From contig OZ316891.1 in assembly GCA_973895155.1 (NCBI GenBank), forward strand, positions 29,016,001-29,080,000: DNA of 64,000 bases, read 5' to 3'. The position numbers and the translations under genes are program-made. The stretch is from Marsupella aquatica (lineage: Eukaryota > Marchantiophyta). The notes beneath the pieces are model-generated. The model saw only the letters and a program-made list of their open reading frames with translations, was not told the DNA's origin and searched no databases. This document shows, piece by piece, positions 1 to 12,105 of this stretch (positions within the stretch are counted from its first letter, which is position 1; each line of letters starts with the position of its first letter).

Positions 1-19
1 GAGGATGGGGATTATACTA

Positions 20-870
20 AACACCATAAATGTAAGAAATGTAAAACCCAAAATATAGTTTTACCATGTAAAACAAAATAATAGGTTGTATAAAAAATAA
101 TAAGACTTGCTTTTAATTTTGTTGTGTTTTTGGTTAATTCCATAGCACCCACTTCTTGCATGGCCTTTCAGTTTTTGCGTATGTTAATGTCCCAATTATG
201 GGCATTATAAAAATAATGCTCCTCAAAACTTGGGTTATCGCCCCTCGCTCTTGGGGGTATTATATCTCACAATGCCCTTCAACCAGGCATTATCTTATTG
301 AAAAATATTTTTGTGATTTATTCCGTTGTGTTTTTGAGTGATTAATTTTCCATACAACCTCACTTAGTTTTAGGAGCGGATCATGCCGAACACCATAAAT
401 GCAGTAAATGTAAAACCCAAATATAGTTTTACCATATAAAACAAGAAACTACATGAAATATCACAAGATTTGCCAATCAACCACTTCTTGAATGGTCCTT
501 TAACTTCAATTTTCTATTTCAGAGATTCATTTTTAGTTGTCTATCACCAAAAACTTGCTTACATTTTAAAGTATGTTAATGTACTAGGGCGTCTCAATCC
601 TTGGAGTCGCGGGAAAAAAAAGAGGCCCGGAACTAGCAGTTTCGGTCACGGTTCAGCAGTGTGCGGACATGGATTTTTGTGTCCTCCACTTTTTTCCCGG
701 GATTCAGTGTCTGACCGCAACTGGAAGCAGCAAGGCAAAGTTTGAGACGCCCTACTAGTTCCTGGCATTATGAGACACTTGGGGTCAAAACTTGGGCTAC
801 CTCCCTCTTTTTTGGGGACATTATATCTCATGATGCCCTCTAGCAGGTACATTATCTATAACTATAATAA
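20..870. repeat. Degenerate large tandem duplication, one copy interrupted by a MITE
   Basis: Unit A (about 20-345) and unit B (about 389-870) align along their length. Both begin with ACACCATAAATG followed by a TAAAACCCAAA-type stretch, continue through ACCACTTCTTG and TATGTTAATGT, and end with a TTATATCTCA...CATTATCT segment. Divergence is considerable, so the duplication is old. Unit B carries a 168-bp insertion (586-753) that unit A lacks. No coding potential is recognised in either unit. Confidence 0.8.
586..753. mobile_element. MITE, 168 bp, PIF/Harbinger-like ends, ACT target duplication
   Basis: Terminal inverted repeats read AGGGCGTCTCAA at the left end, and the same 12 bases as reverse complement at the right end (TTGAGACGCCCT). 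The element is flanked by ACT on both sides (583-585 and 754-756). The neighbouring paralogous unit A has the same locus without the element, and the two loci align base for base once the element and one ACT are removed. The element encodes no protein. Its termini resemble those of the 3.36-kb Harbinger element at 9698-13057, which suggests mobilisation by a related transposase; that link is inference. Confidence 0.88.
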
Positions 871-1163
871 GTGATCCAGTCTGTTTTAGTCTTTCCTCCC
901 AATACAAAAAAGCTGGGTGAAAAAGATTCACAGCCCTTGGATTTGATTGGTATTTGATTGGTTGTTTTCCTATCATTAATGGAGAAAATGTCCACCTCTG
1001 ACACATATGTGCTTCTCCTTACCCCCATAAATACCTCTCCCCCATTCTGGCCCTCCTTGCTATGCCACTCCAGGGGCATAGGGCTCATCTTATTCATAAT
1101 TTACTTAGGATAGGATTGAATATATAGGGGGAAAAAGGGGAAATTCTTTCGTCCCTGTTAAGA

Positions 1164-1286
1164 TTTGGAGCAAAGGCCGGTGAAGTCTCTGCAATTTGGA
1201 CAGTGGAGCTCGATGGGGCGTGGGAGGCAGACCAAAGGTGGATCACCTACTGCTGCTCATTGACATGCTGATTGGTTAGTTGTGTC
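1164..1286 (+). pseudogene. Duplicated, inactivated copy of TSR3 exon 1
   Basis: This stretch repeats 1929-2051, the leader, first coding exon and splice donor of TSR3, 765 bp further upstream. The copy keeps the ATG (1213-1215), the following residues MGRGRQTKG and the GGTTAGTTG donor. However, CGA of the real exon has become TGA (CATTGACATG), so its reading frame stops after 16 codons. It could still serve as an untranslated alternative first exon, or it may be dead sequence. Confidence 0.75.
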
Positions 1287-1977
1287 TCCTTCACATCCAT
1301 CTTTCAGGTACTCTACTCTTTGAATTTAAGTGACAATAATCTGGCAATTTGAATGCGGGTCCGACTCAACTCTAAATCAGGAAGGTTGAAGTTTCTGTGC
1401 CTCGTAGTCTTTTGTCAGCGATAGAATTACCCGTGTGCGCGGTAGGATGCTCCAGACTCGACATGACCTACTTCGCTTGAGTTGGTTGGAGCGATTCGTC
1501 ACTTTGCTTGAGGTAGTTGAAGCGATTCGTCTTGTTCTCGACTTTACAACGGAGTGCAGAGGTGAGGGGACGATAAGAAAGACTCCGCACGATTGATATT
1601 TGATAGATAGCTCTCTGAAATCTAAGATGTTCCGTGCTTTTGAGATTGACGACTGTTGTCTTCATTAAGAATAAAGAAATAAAGACAGTAAAGTTGTATA
1701 CGCTGAGTAATTTCTTAAACCCCTAAAAACCCCTCACATGGGTAACTTCTTTACACAACTTCGAAGGTAAAGCTCAGGGTTTGCTAATTGGTACTTAAAT
1801 CCGTGGAATCTGGAAAGAGATACTGAACTGAGCTGTGGAAATGGTCACACTTACCGGACCAGAATGAGAGGGTTACAGAGTTCAGTTTGCGTAAACACAC
1901 ATGAGTCTCCCTCGAAGTAGGAAGTCCATTTGGAGCAAAGGCAGCAGAAGTCTCTGCAATTTGGACCGTGGAGCACG

Positions 1978-4900
1978 ATGGGGCGCGGGAGGCAGAGCAA
2001 AGGCGGACCACGGACTGCTGCTCATCGACCCGCTGACTGGTTAGTTGTTTTCACCTTAGGCTCGCTGGAAAGCTCAGAAAACATCGGAGACACATCTGTA
2101 GAGGCTGTCTCTCGAAACTCGTCAAATTGAATGGGAGCTCTCTTTGCAAAATGCAGGGACTCGGATTGGAACATTCAAAGCCTTCCATCAGGTGTTCTAG
2201 TGACAGGTAAGATTTCAGCTGGTTACAATTTCTTTCGGCGTTGTGTTTCCATGCGTTCCATGCATTTTGACATCAGTAGACGATTGGGATGCTTTTGTAT
2301 ATATCCAATCTGGAATTTTGATGTCCTTTTGTAGAAGAAACTCATCGGGGATGATGACGCCCGTGGACAGGATACCTAGTTTGCATAGATGCAGATGCAG
2401 TGGCATTAACCGAAGTTTATTCCACGTCCTTGCAGATTCCAATGAGCCTGGTAAAGGAAAGAAGCTGCCAATAAGTCTGGCTATGTGGGTACGATGAATG
2501 AACCTGTAGAAATTGTAGTCTCTGAATGAGGACGCCTTTGTTTGGTTCAAGGAGGAGGCCCTCTATCTGTCTCTTAAGTGAAGCTAGCTTCGCTCGCATG
2601 AGGGAGCTTAAAAAAATTCTTATTTTGAGTAGTACTTGATGCCTTCTGTGAGCCGTGGCCAAATCTTTGATTAGCGGCTCAGTGTACTCTCTCAACACTT
2701 TTTAAAGACCTTCAGTTTGGTAGGGAGGTTTCCGATGTTTGATTATCGGTCGGATCGGTCATCAAAGTTGTATCTCTGTTCCAACTTAATAAACTGTGCT
2801 GGAAGATCAGCCCAGGATCTTTGATGTAGGGGGGCTGCATATTGACTACTCTTCACCTTAGTAATAATCATTCGATTCAATTTTTGTAGCAACGACAAAG
2901 ATGATTGAGATTTCGGTTGTACTGTCTGTTTTGCAGGATTTTGGTCAATGCGATGCCAAACGGTGTACTGGACGGAAGCTTTCACGCCTAGGTTACTTGC
3001 GGGTATGTTCTGCTCTACAGCGCTCTCATCCAGACTCCAGATGTAGGATTGACACTACAAGACCAACGCAAGTTCTAAAGCGTTGCATTCTGTTCTTTCT
3101 TATGCAGGAATTGCGAGTGCAACAGCACTTTCCAGGTGTTGTGCTCAGGTGAGCTTAATTATGCATGGCATATGTTGAAAGGAATTTCTTTTGTTCATAG
3201 AAAGTTTCACTCTCGGAATCTACTGTAGTGGTTCTTCTAACCCCTTGTTTCCCTATCACACTCCATGGGGATGGCTGGAGACAACATAGTAGTAGCGGCT
3301 ATAGTTTTCAAATCGTTGCTACGTTTGTTGCCTCCTGCTTTATTGCTATTATAATTTTTCTGATCTCACTATTCGGAATCTCACTAATAATCGTGAGATT
3401 GTGTTATAACAATGAGGTGGACACCGTTTCTTTAGTCCATTTATGTTTAGACGCGGATCTGCCATGGGGAGGACGCAACAATTTCCTGTGCTGGGATAAC
3501 CACTGAAGGGATTGTCGTCTTGCTTAGTACATTCTTGTGATTTGACGTTCTTTCTATTGTTCATGTTAATGCAACTGAGACCTCTTACTGTCTGGTGCAG
3601 TCCTGTGGGTGGGAAATGTGTTTCAAAGGAGGACCGAGAGTTGATGAGAGTGAAAGGATTGGCAGTCGTAGATTGCTCATGGAGTAAGCTAACTGCTGTA
3701 CCGTTCGCACAGCTACGTTGCGGTGCCCCTCGCTTATGTACCGCTCTCTCCCAGAACGTTTATTTAGCCATTTGTTGTTCTTTTTATTTGTTACAATTTG
3801 GTGAGTTTTCCTGTTTATGTTGCTAGTACTGCTGTTGATAAGCCTCACAGGCTTTCATGTTGGCTTTAATCAATTCTACTGAATAATTCTGTAAAATGTC
3901 ACATTAAAAAGGTGACCATTGTGAGGATGTGCTCATTTGGTGTAAAATGTCAGGGTACCCTTCAGACGTATCTCATCTCCAAGACATATTTTATTATTTT
4001 CTGTGTCCTGATACTGTCTAAGCTGCCAGAGGGACTGTTGGTGGATGTTCTAAGCCACTGGTGTTTTATTATTTAACAGTTACAATTGCTCCAACCCGTT
4101 TGAATAGTTCCTCTCCACAGGGTAAAGCTTACATTGGCCATCTTGAGGACAGAGGAGTGTTACTGTCGCTGACAACCTTTCTTGGTTTAACGCATAATTT
4201 TATGGGAGTCTATCTCTGGAATGTACAAGCAGATTCCTACATACCCAATTTGTGAAACTTGGAAGGTATAGAAGACTGCTACATCCAATGTATTGCACTC
4301 ACAAGGATTTTCCTGGATGATGTTTTGGTGGTATGCAGTGCCTTGGTTAGTGGCAGCAAATCCGGTCAATTATGGGCGTCCTTGCAAACTTTCGTGTGTG
4401 GAGGCTCTAGTGGCAGCACTTTTCATCTGGTGCTCCCTCTCTCTGTTCTGTTTGGCGCTACTTTCAACGTTTTCTCATATTGGCAACTTTCACTGACCAC
4501 AATTTGCAATTGTGCATCATGTGTTGAAGCAACAAAGCTCGATGGTCACTGGTTCTGTCCTTGTTGAACCCATCTTGATACCCAACTTGGTTCCTTCTCG
4601 TGGGTATCCTTCGACAGAATTGCTTGAAATAGAATCGTTTGGAGTGGGAGCCGTTCTTCCTGTCAGGATTTAAATTACCTTTCTGAATTAGTTGAGGCGA
4701 CTCCAACGACGGCACTCCTGTGTGTCCCCTCTTGATGATTTAGAAATTCCGCAAACCGATTGCAGTTTTCGTCATGGTTTGCTCTCGGGATTGTGCAATT
4801 ATCTTGTAGTCCTGCCAGAGCGTCTGTCCGTCAACAAACTATGCATGCGCAGATGGGTTTGTGTTTCTTAGATCGTGTTGCAGATGTAGCTCCAGATTGT

Positions 4901-6485
4901 AGCAGATCGTTGTGGTGTTTTGATGGCTTACAGATAGCGTACGATATGTTTGTCAGATGGAGACAAGCAAATGTTATGGGTTTCTTGCGTCTTATATTTG
5001 AAATCAGTCCTACAAATTGACAATTGCATGTCTATATTCTGTATGGCAGACAGGCATCTGACGCGATTGTTTTTGGAAGTGGTTCAGTGGGGAGGAGCAA
5101 AGTGCTACGACACTGCTGGACAAGTTTACATGGGGACATTCTTTCTTATCTCTGAATAGGTAGATTGTGAACTTGTGGATTTACTGTCGGAATCCATGAA
5201 CCTCTTGATTGCTAGTTTAAAACAACTTGAATCCAGGCCTTTCACGTGCGTCCATTTCATGCATGTGTCTCCCAAGAGGACGTTCTGATGGCAGAATTTG
5301 CTTACTGGCGATGTGTTTTTCAAGGACTGAATTGGGTGAACTTTGGATATATTGTGCAATTGTTTTCGAGGGTCCTTCATCTTTTGCTCAACAATAGGGT
5401 TGTATGTTGCTGATGATCTGACGAAGCTTAGTGAATTGTTAGCAGAGAGTTATTGGAGGCATATGCTGCTTGCAAAACTGGTGCGGAAGTGATAGAGGTG
5501 CAAAACGAATGGCTTGCGAGTAATGATAAACCTGAGTCATCAACTGACTTGAAAGGTACAGATTCTTTAGCCAAAAGGAGACTGGTCATACTTTGTGAGA
5601 CTTATCTCTTGCTACATATCTACAAGCTAGGAAATAGCGGTTCCTACCATGACATGGGAGTTCTTCGGAATGTCCGCTTTACTAATTTACCACAGTGGAT
5701 GATACCTGACCGCACATTGGTAGTCTGTCAATTTAACAGCCCTTGAGTTTGTCTGAACGCTAAAAGCACGTTACTTTAGGGGTAGAGATCTCTAATCCCT
5801 GGTTGGCAGGTTATTGTGTCAACTTGTTAAGTAGGTGGAGACCTGCTTTTGTATAGATTTGCGGGTCACTCATGTATGGTGCCGCTATGTCTTCCTTCTG
5901 AACGGAGCTATTGGCGATGATGTGATCATTTGATGTTCTATGTTTCTTGTATGTAAATGGTGGAGAGCAGATGAGGCTCCTCTTAGGTTAGAATCAACGA
6001 AACTTTTACTTGGGCTTACCTGCTTACTGTTCTTCGTTATGAACAAAGCTAATGGCACTCATGGCTTTCACCTGAGAATGCCATCGAGAATCTTGCGGAC
6101 TAGCTTTCAAATTTAGATCTGTGCTCAGGTCTATGCAATTATAGACCTGGAGAGAACTTTCAGAGAAAAGAATATCTCGAATAAACATATAACAAATTCT
6201 AATTTGTTTTTTGGATTTGATATCTGACACTCGATTGTTTTCTTAGATCGTCAACGGCAAGATGGCAGTGACTCGGACGATGGCTTGCCACCTCTTGTCA
6301 GAAATATGAATCGTTTAGACCTGGGAGAAGATGAAGAAGCTAGCGAGGACGAAGAGGACGATGGGGATGAAGATGAAGATGATGAAGAAGAAGAAGGAGA
6401 GAATAGTGGCGAAGACGAGGATGAAAGAGAGCATACTCTGCTCGATGCTCAGAAGGTTGAAGGGAATCTTGACGCTAAGCAGTAA
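1978..6485 (+). CDS. TSR3: TSR3, 18S rRNA aminocarboxypropyltransferase
   Basis: Ten exons join in frame: 1978-2039, 2157-2206, 2436-2488, 2937-3002, 3108-3148, 3601-3737, 4339-4429, 5088-5159, 5446-5555 and 6247-6485. They give 306 residues, and every intron is GT-AG. The family transfers the 3-amino-3-carboxypropyl group of S-adenosylmethionine to the hypermodified pseudouridine of 18S rRNA, a late step of 40S subunit maturation. Diagnostic blocks are visible: [16 protein letters not shown] (around 52-67), VVDCSW (113-118), [18 protein letters not shown] (142-159) and [12 protein letters not shown] (179-190). The C-terminal ~75 residues form an acidic Asp/Glu tail, as is common in eukaryotic TSR3. 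The start is the only ATG that opens exon 1; the N-terminus [10 protein letters not shown] is basic. The two short exons 2 and 5 were fixed by phase. Exon 1 is duplicated upstream in broken form. Identification is strong; exon 2 is the least certain join. Confidence 0.93.
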
Positions 6486-7695
6486 GGTCCTCAGTGACCA
6501 TTCCATGTAAAATGTATACTCTCCAACATCGTCATTTTTCCTGTCACTGTGTGCTTCAGACGGTCGAATAAGTCATCCAAACAGGAAAAAAATGTAATTA
6601 CTATGCGTCCCCACGTAGAAGAGAGGCTTCAGTTGTAGGCGATATGTTATTCCTATTTCTGTATGTCATTTCCATTTTTGTTATCACCCAGCCATAGGTT
6701 TGGAATGCTACTTTGCTCTGCTAGCAACTGTTTCTGGAGGCTGTTTTTGAAAAGGTTTCTATCCTTTGAGCTTATTGAATGGGATCTCTGTTATATCATC
6801 ATCCTGATTTCTTCCTTGAAGACTGGAAGGATTTCATCCCTGAGGATGAGCAGCCGACAACGTGTTGTACTTACAATTTTGACTTGGATCAATACAAATG
6901 AGTTGTGATTGATGCACTCAAGCAAATATAATTTCAAATGATGATCATGTCAGTCTTACCGATCTCTAATCACAAGCACATAGAATGTCATACCAAGTGC
7001 TTGTTGCAGTCAATGTTACAGGTGTTACAGGGAACTCTAGAACACTAAAATTACCGGGGACTCAGCAACACTAAGACATTTTTAAAAACCAATTATACCG
7101 CACCAATATCCCGCTCAGACATAGATATTACGAGACTTTGCATGGGGTCCCAAATCTTGCAGGGCGGACTGGGGAAATGTCTTAAACGATGAACCCAATG
7201 ACAACTTGCCCACCTTGTCTATGGAAGGTCGAAAAACCTCCAATTTCAAATATTATTAGGGCCATTAATAGTTTTGTCAAGGGCTACCATGCAATTTTCG
7301 TTGTAGTCACCAATTACAGTTGGCAAGCTGTCATTCAGGGGCTCGACAAGTTAAAAGTTTAGCGCACCAAGTAAAATTCTGGGCTGCTGTCATCCCCACT
7401 GTCGTCCAAAGGCTCGACAAGTAAATAGTTTAGTTCATGGACTCCACTAAGAAAGCAACCTCTTTTATGGCTGGAGTCTTTCATTCTTACTGCCACTATC
7501 CTTGACCAAAATCCAACTTTCAGACAAACTTAACCAGGGGTTTATGGTTTCAGATGGGTTGCAATAAAATTCTTCTTTCAGCTCTGAACATCATGCTGGC
7601 GACCAGATTGGTTTTCAGTGGAAACACCCGTGCACAGACTGCCCAAGTTAGTGGTGGCAGCTCTTTTCAGGAACGACACATTTTCATTCCACTAC

Positions 7696-7910
7696 CCAGC
7701 CTGGCCTGCAGCATTTCCCTCATGTAAAATTTCTGTGGAATGGAAGGTTTGAGATGCCCGAATGAACCCAAACTTTGAAAGTCCTGGTCCAGGCCATTCC
7801 AGGACCCAGCATGGCCTGCAGCATTCCCCTCATGTAAAATTTCTGTGGAATGGGAGGTTTGAGATGCCCTAATGAACCCAACTTTGAAAGTCCTGGTCCA
7901 GTTGGCCTGC
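7696..7910. repeat. Tandem duplication, 110-bp unit, two copies
   Basis: The segment TGGCCTGCAGCATT...GAAAGTCCTGGTCCA occurs twice with an offset of 110 bp (7702 and 7812). The copies differ at only a few positions. A fragment of a third start (TTGGCCTGCAGG) follows at 7902. The copies are similar enough to be recent relative to other repeats in the region. Confidence 0.88.
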
Positions 7911-8339
7911 AGGAGCACTGCAACTCACAGGCAGCCTCCCATCTTACTAATAAAACACGAACTGCAGCCTACTTTTCACAAGCTAAGGTCTAGAGTGAAG
8001 CCTCTAGACCGTAACTCTATGGTCATCATGTGCATGGTCATCATGTACATGGGAAAAACTTATGACATGACTATGATATATATACATGTCAGTTTTATGT
8101 GATAATTTTTAAATATTTACATTAAAAAAAATATAGGTAGTGCATACAAAAAGCTTGTGCACATCAAGGAGAATGATATATTATATATGACTATTAAAAT
8201 GATGAATTTTTTTTATCATTTCATTAATCTTCAAAGAATATGAATCAAAAATATGTTTTGATAATTCTTTTATTGTCCTCTCCGCTATTCACGTTCAAAG
8301 AACGGGTAGTCGGGCTAGTACTTCCAATTAGCCGTGCCT

Positions 8340-8640
8340 TCAAAGTTGCGCCTCCAGTTGAGTGGTGTAAATGCGCTATCCCGTTTGGTCTCAAGTAGTC
8401 AGAAACTTCAGTGGGTTCTGTGCGCATGAATTGGGAGTGGAATCTGACACTATCTGTCCCAATGATGGGAGCCTCCCATTCTCCCAAAGTTGTGCCTCTG
8501 AAGTTACAGCTCTTGTTGAGTGTCAATAAGCCTGTTTGGTCTCAATAAGCCAGAACTTTTAATGGGTTCCATCGGTGCAAAGTTGGAGTGGGAGTTAGAC
8601 ACTCCCACTGAAGGGAGCCAGGTTCCATGGTGGACCAAAG
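8340..8640. repeat. Diverged tandem duplication, about 151-bp unit
   Basis: The blocks CAAAGTTG.GCCTC, GTTTGGTCTCAA and GTGGGTTC/ATGGGTTCC recur in the same order with an offset of about 151 bp (for example 8383 and 8534). The copies carry many substitutions and small indels. Confidence 0.65.
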
Positions 8641-9537
8641 ACCCAGTTTCCCCCTAGTACTTTCAAATGTAGTACAAATTAAGTAGGATGATGATTTCTC
8701 AAACCCAGGAAGCTTCCACCTGCCTACTATAGCTATATAGTACAAATTTTCTATACAAGGATGAAAAGATACCCTGCCATTTAAAAACCAAAACAATAGA
8801 ACCTTCCAAGCCTACCTGCCTGCCCTCCTGCAGGCTTGGTACCATACTGCACGACCATGGTTTGGAAAGGACTATGGTAGGTACAGTACCTTAGTTATTT
8901 GGATGACCATGGACACTAGTGCGGTAACATACTGTAGGCAACTAAGAGGGACACAAATAGTGTTGTGTTGGTCATCTTTTGGTATTTTCTGCGGTGCTGT
9001 TAATCTTTGAATAAAGTAGTGGTCTAGGATTAACAGGAACTCGTCGTTGGTTGCAACTCCCAAGGTTAGGTACTAAGGATTGAAGGATGTTTTCTTTAGC
9101 AATGGAGAGTTTGCAGACAAACAGGATTGCATTTTTAGTTCCCAGCACATTGTCTTGTGAATTAACGTTGACTTGCAACATATCCCTATTACACAGTTTG
9201 AGATCCATTGAAGAATGATGGTTGTTGACAATTGAGTTAAATGTGGAGTGACTTTTTGGTTGAGGTAGTTGCTAATCTTCAGGCTGGTGGGCTGGTTGTT
9301 ATAGGAGTGTTAATGAATTTCTGTTGTTGGTGGACTTCATATTCTGTTGTTACAAGGACTGAAAAAGTTCTCTCTAGCTGTAAGCCCGGCTGTAAGTTCT
9401 AGACAGTTTGCACAATCATACAAAAGAAGGCCCGGAACAAGGCAAGAATGCATTTCTGTCTACCTGGACAACCACTAACATTATCAGACATGGTCCTATG
9501 GGTTTATGAAACCAACACTGATGCGATTGCAAATATT

Positions 9538-9697
9538 AGGGTGTCTCAAAGCTGACAATTTGATGGACCTTAACTCTCTACTTATGGGAGGACACAAAAA
9601 AAATAAAGAGTCCACTAAATTTATGGGGTGCTTAACCAGAAGGAGTAGCAGAAACCTGGGCTACAGCAGACGCATGGCTGACTGGACTGGACAGAGT
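9538..9697. repeat. Truncated extra left terminus of the Harbinger family
   Basis: AGGGTGTCTCAAAGC begins here, followed by a TTTGATGGACCTTAA block. This order matches the left end of the full element that starts 160 bp further on (AGGGGCTCTCAAACC...TTTGATGGACCTTAAG). The flanking triplet is ATT. I found no matching right end, so this is a partial older copy or a duplicated terminus next to the insertion. Confidence 0.55.
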
Positions 9698-10244
9698 AGG
9701 GGCTCTCAAACCTCACATTTGATGGACCTTAAGTTAGTAGTTATAAGTTAAGGTTATGGACAGGAAAAACTATGGACTACCATAGTTACAGATATTTGGG
9801 GTGTGTCAAAACAAGGCCTTAAATGAGATATATGGCCAAGGTCAGGCCATTGTCATAAAATTGCTTTATGGCCAGGTCGTAAGGAAATCAAAGAGAACCT
9901 TAGGAAGTACAACAGGGAAAACACCCCCGGGAATAACAGCCAATGAACAAGGCTCAAAGTGCAAGTGTCTCATACCGGGAATATGGGTACAGTCATTCCC
10001 TAATGTCAAGTCAAGCAAGGGTAGCGTTGCCATGCATGGCCAGGAAATAATGTCAGCCATACAATATTATACAGAGTTACAGGGCACCTAAGTATACATT
10101 GCTATTTCACAAGAATAATTTGGTCAGGGAGTTTGGTATAATTAAGTATGATTTGTTTGATACACATGCACCCTTTTCCATTAGTGATACTGTAATTGTC
10201 CTTCCTGGCTTTGTGTGCATTAGGGGAATCCTTAGGAGAGTCAT

Positions 10245-11503
10245 TCACATGATTTCTGTCCCAATCTGCATATGTCCTGGTCTTGGCAATGCAGGTGTTA
10301 AATCCTCTTTGCCCTTGTGACCAAAAGTGATTTCTGTCCCAATCTGCATATGTCCTGGTCTTGGCAATGCAGGTGTTAAATCCTCTTTGCCCTTGTGACC
10401 AAAAGTGTTATAATTGTATGCTGCCACCAAATGCGGAGCATTCACATATCCTGAATCCCTGAGAATGTACTGTCCATCATCTAAAGCTAAATTGTCATGA
10501 ATTTTGTCTAGGAGAATGCATCTCTTAACTCAGGCAATGAGGTCAAAACAAGACTGCGACATTCCTACACAAACAGACAATCATGAATATGAAACGATTA
10601 TGCAATGCAATATAAGATCGTACTCCGGTGAAGGATATGCGTAGATATGAAAATTACTGACGTGGAAATAATGGACAGTGCTCACTAGCATTTACAAAAA
10701 TAATCTGTAGACTCTTGTGGTCACACACAACCTGGGCATTGATGGAATAGCCGCGTGACAACCTGTCAAAGTAATATTCCCCATGGTTCTAGGGTTGTTG
10801 TGTTCAGGGAATTGTGGTTCCATCAATCAACCCTAAGTAGCCATGGAAGCCACACTTGGCAAACTCTAGTGAAATCCCCATTTGCTCTTCATTGTGTGAC
10901 CATGTCACTAATCACCAATGGCAGGTTCTAGAGCCGTGACCCATCTCGTGGTGTACTTCACACATGACCCAACACTTACACCCCACGGCAACAAAGTTTG
11001 TTTCAAGCAGACTCCATTCCCTATGTGGCCCAACCTATCTAGGCAAGTGTCTAACTGAAGAGAAACAGGGACCTGTTCATGACAGAATTGTTACAAAAAA
11101 ATAGGATGCAATTCAATTAGCTCAAGCAAGGCAAAGAATGCTTCCCTATCCATCCTGCAAATTTGCCTGAAGTCACTAGGGGGGAGAGTGGTTATGAAAA
11201 AGGTGTATGCAAATTCTTTAGCTGGAGTTGTTTTGATCTTTTCTCATAGAAACTGACTGTCCAAAACGGCATATAAGTCAAACAACTTGGCAGGTTTTGC
11301 ATGGACATCACTTGGATCATCAACAATTTCAGCCTTTGAATCAAAGAATGAGTATTTGGTGATATGAACCCACTGCTGCAAGAGGGTTGATTTGATGAGT
11401 CGCTAATGCCATCATCATCACTAGAGCTATCCATCATAATACTCAAATAAATATGCTGACAAACCCATTTCAGGCATTGTTGGCGATTTGACACCTTTGG
11501 CAT
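10245..11503 (-). pseudogene. HARBI1-like DDE transposase, inactivated
   Basis: Read on the minus strand with frame changes and stops. The N-terminal stretch opens MPKVSNRQQCLKW (11503 downward). A helix-turn-helix-like block follows, with VPVSLQLDTCLDRLGH and GVSVGSCVKYTTR (about 11070-10940). The catalytic region contains GYLGLIDGTTIP (first Asp), HGEYYFDR, GYSINAQVVCDHK (second Asp region) and DDGQYILRDSGY (about 10470-10440). Harbinger nucleases show these blocks in this order. In-frame stops lie right after IDGTTIP and nearby, and a 78-bp tandem duplication sits at the C-terminal end. No functional protein can be made from this copy. Confidence 0.82.
10251..10406. repeat. Near-perfect tandem duplication of 78 bp inside the transposase remnant
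   Basis: Two adjacent copies (10251-10328 and 10329-10406) appear identical by eye. The unit is a multiple of three, so the minus-strand frame gains a duplicated 26-residue block beginning TFGHKGKEDLTP. The copies are far fresher than the surrounding decayed gene, so the duplication occurred after inactivation. Confidence 0.93.
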
Positions 11504-12105
11504 AATTTCAAAATGGCTACTTCACCCCGTGGCACAACAAAGGACACAAAGGAATATTCATTCAAACAAAACACAAACTGATTGACAATATGCAGACGGG
11601 TGTGCAGAATTACAATGAAGGGTTTCAACTTATAATAGGCATATGTATTATAAAATCCACCATGTAGTAAAGTGGTTCAACGTTCATTGCAAGCCCCCAG
11701 TGAGTGCCCTGACTTCAGTAATATCACTCATAGTCACTTCAATCAGCATTCCTAATGGCCTTACAAAGTTTCTTGGCACTGCCCTGTTTATGTGAACTCA
11801 CGTTGTGCTAGATTTGGCTGGTGTATAGTAAGGTGCAGTACTCAAATTTTGTGGAGTTGTATTGGATCGGTGTTGGATCTGCCTGGTATGTGGTAAGAAC
11901 TGGTACTACCGCTTGCTTTAGGAGTCCTGCAAGCTCGACAATCATGCTATAGGTAGAGGGATGTGTGGGGCGTCCACCAAAGTCAATTTATCTAGTATCA
12001 CATCATTCCTGTTCTGATGTTCCGAGGACAACCTCTGCTTTGGGAGTGCCCTCCATCATGGCATGCAAATACCCAGCTTGGTGACTTTTGGTCAAAGCTC
12101 TAAAT

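Larger units (their letters stand above)
6486..9697. other. Intergenic, repeat-bearing, no gene recognised
   Basis: This region follows the TSR3 stop codon. It contains probable 3' UTR, then AT-rich sequence with two local tandem duplications (7696-7910 and 8340-8640) and a truncated transposon end (9538-9697). A 40-codon open frame at about 6780-6900 (ending DFDLDQYK-like) has no recognisable homologue and no clear splice link to TSR3. Confidence 0.5.

Noticed and set aside
6780-6905. 40-codon frame just downstream of TSR3 ending DLDQYK
   Set aside because: It starts directly after a stop, has no recognisable homologue, and TSR3 is already complete with its acidic tail.
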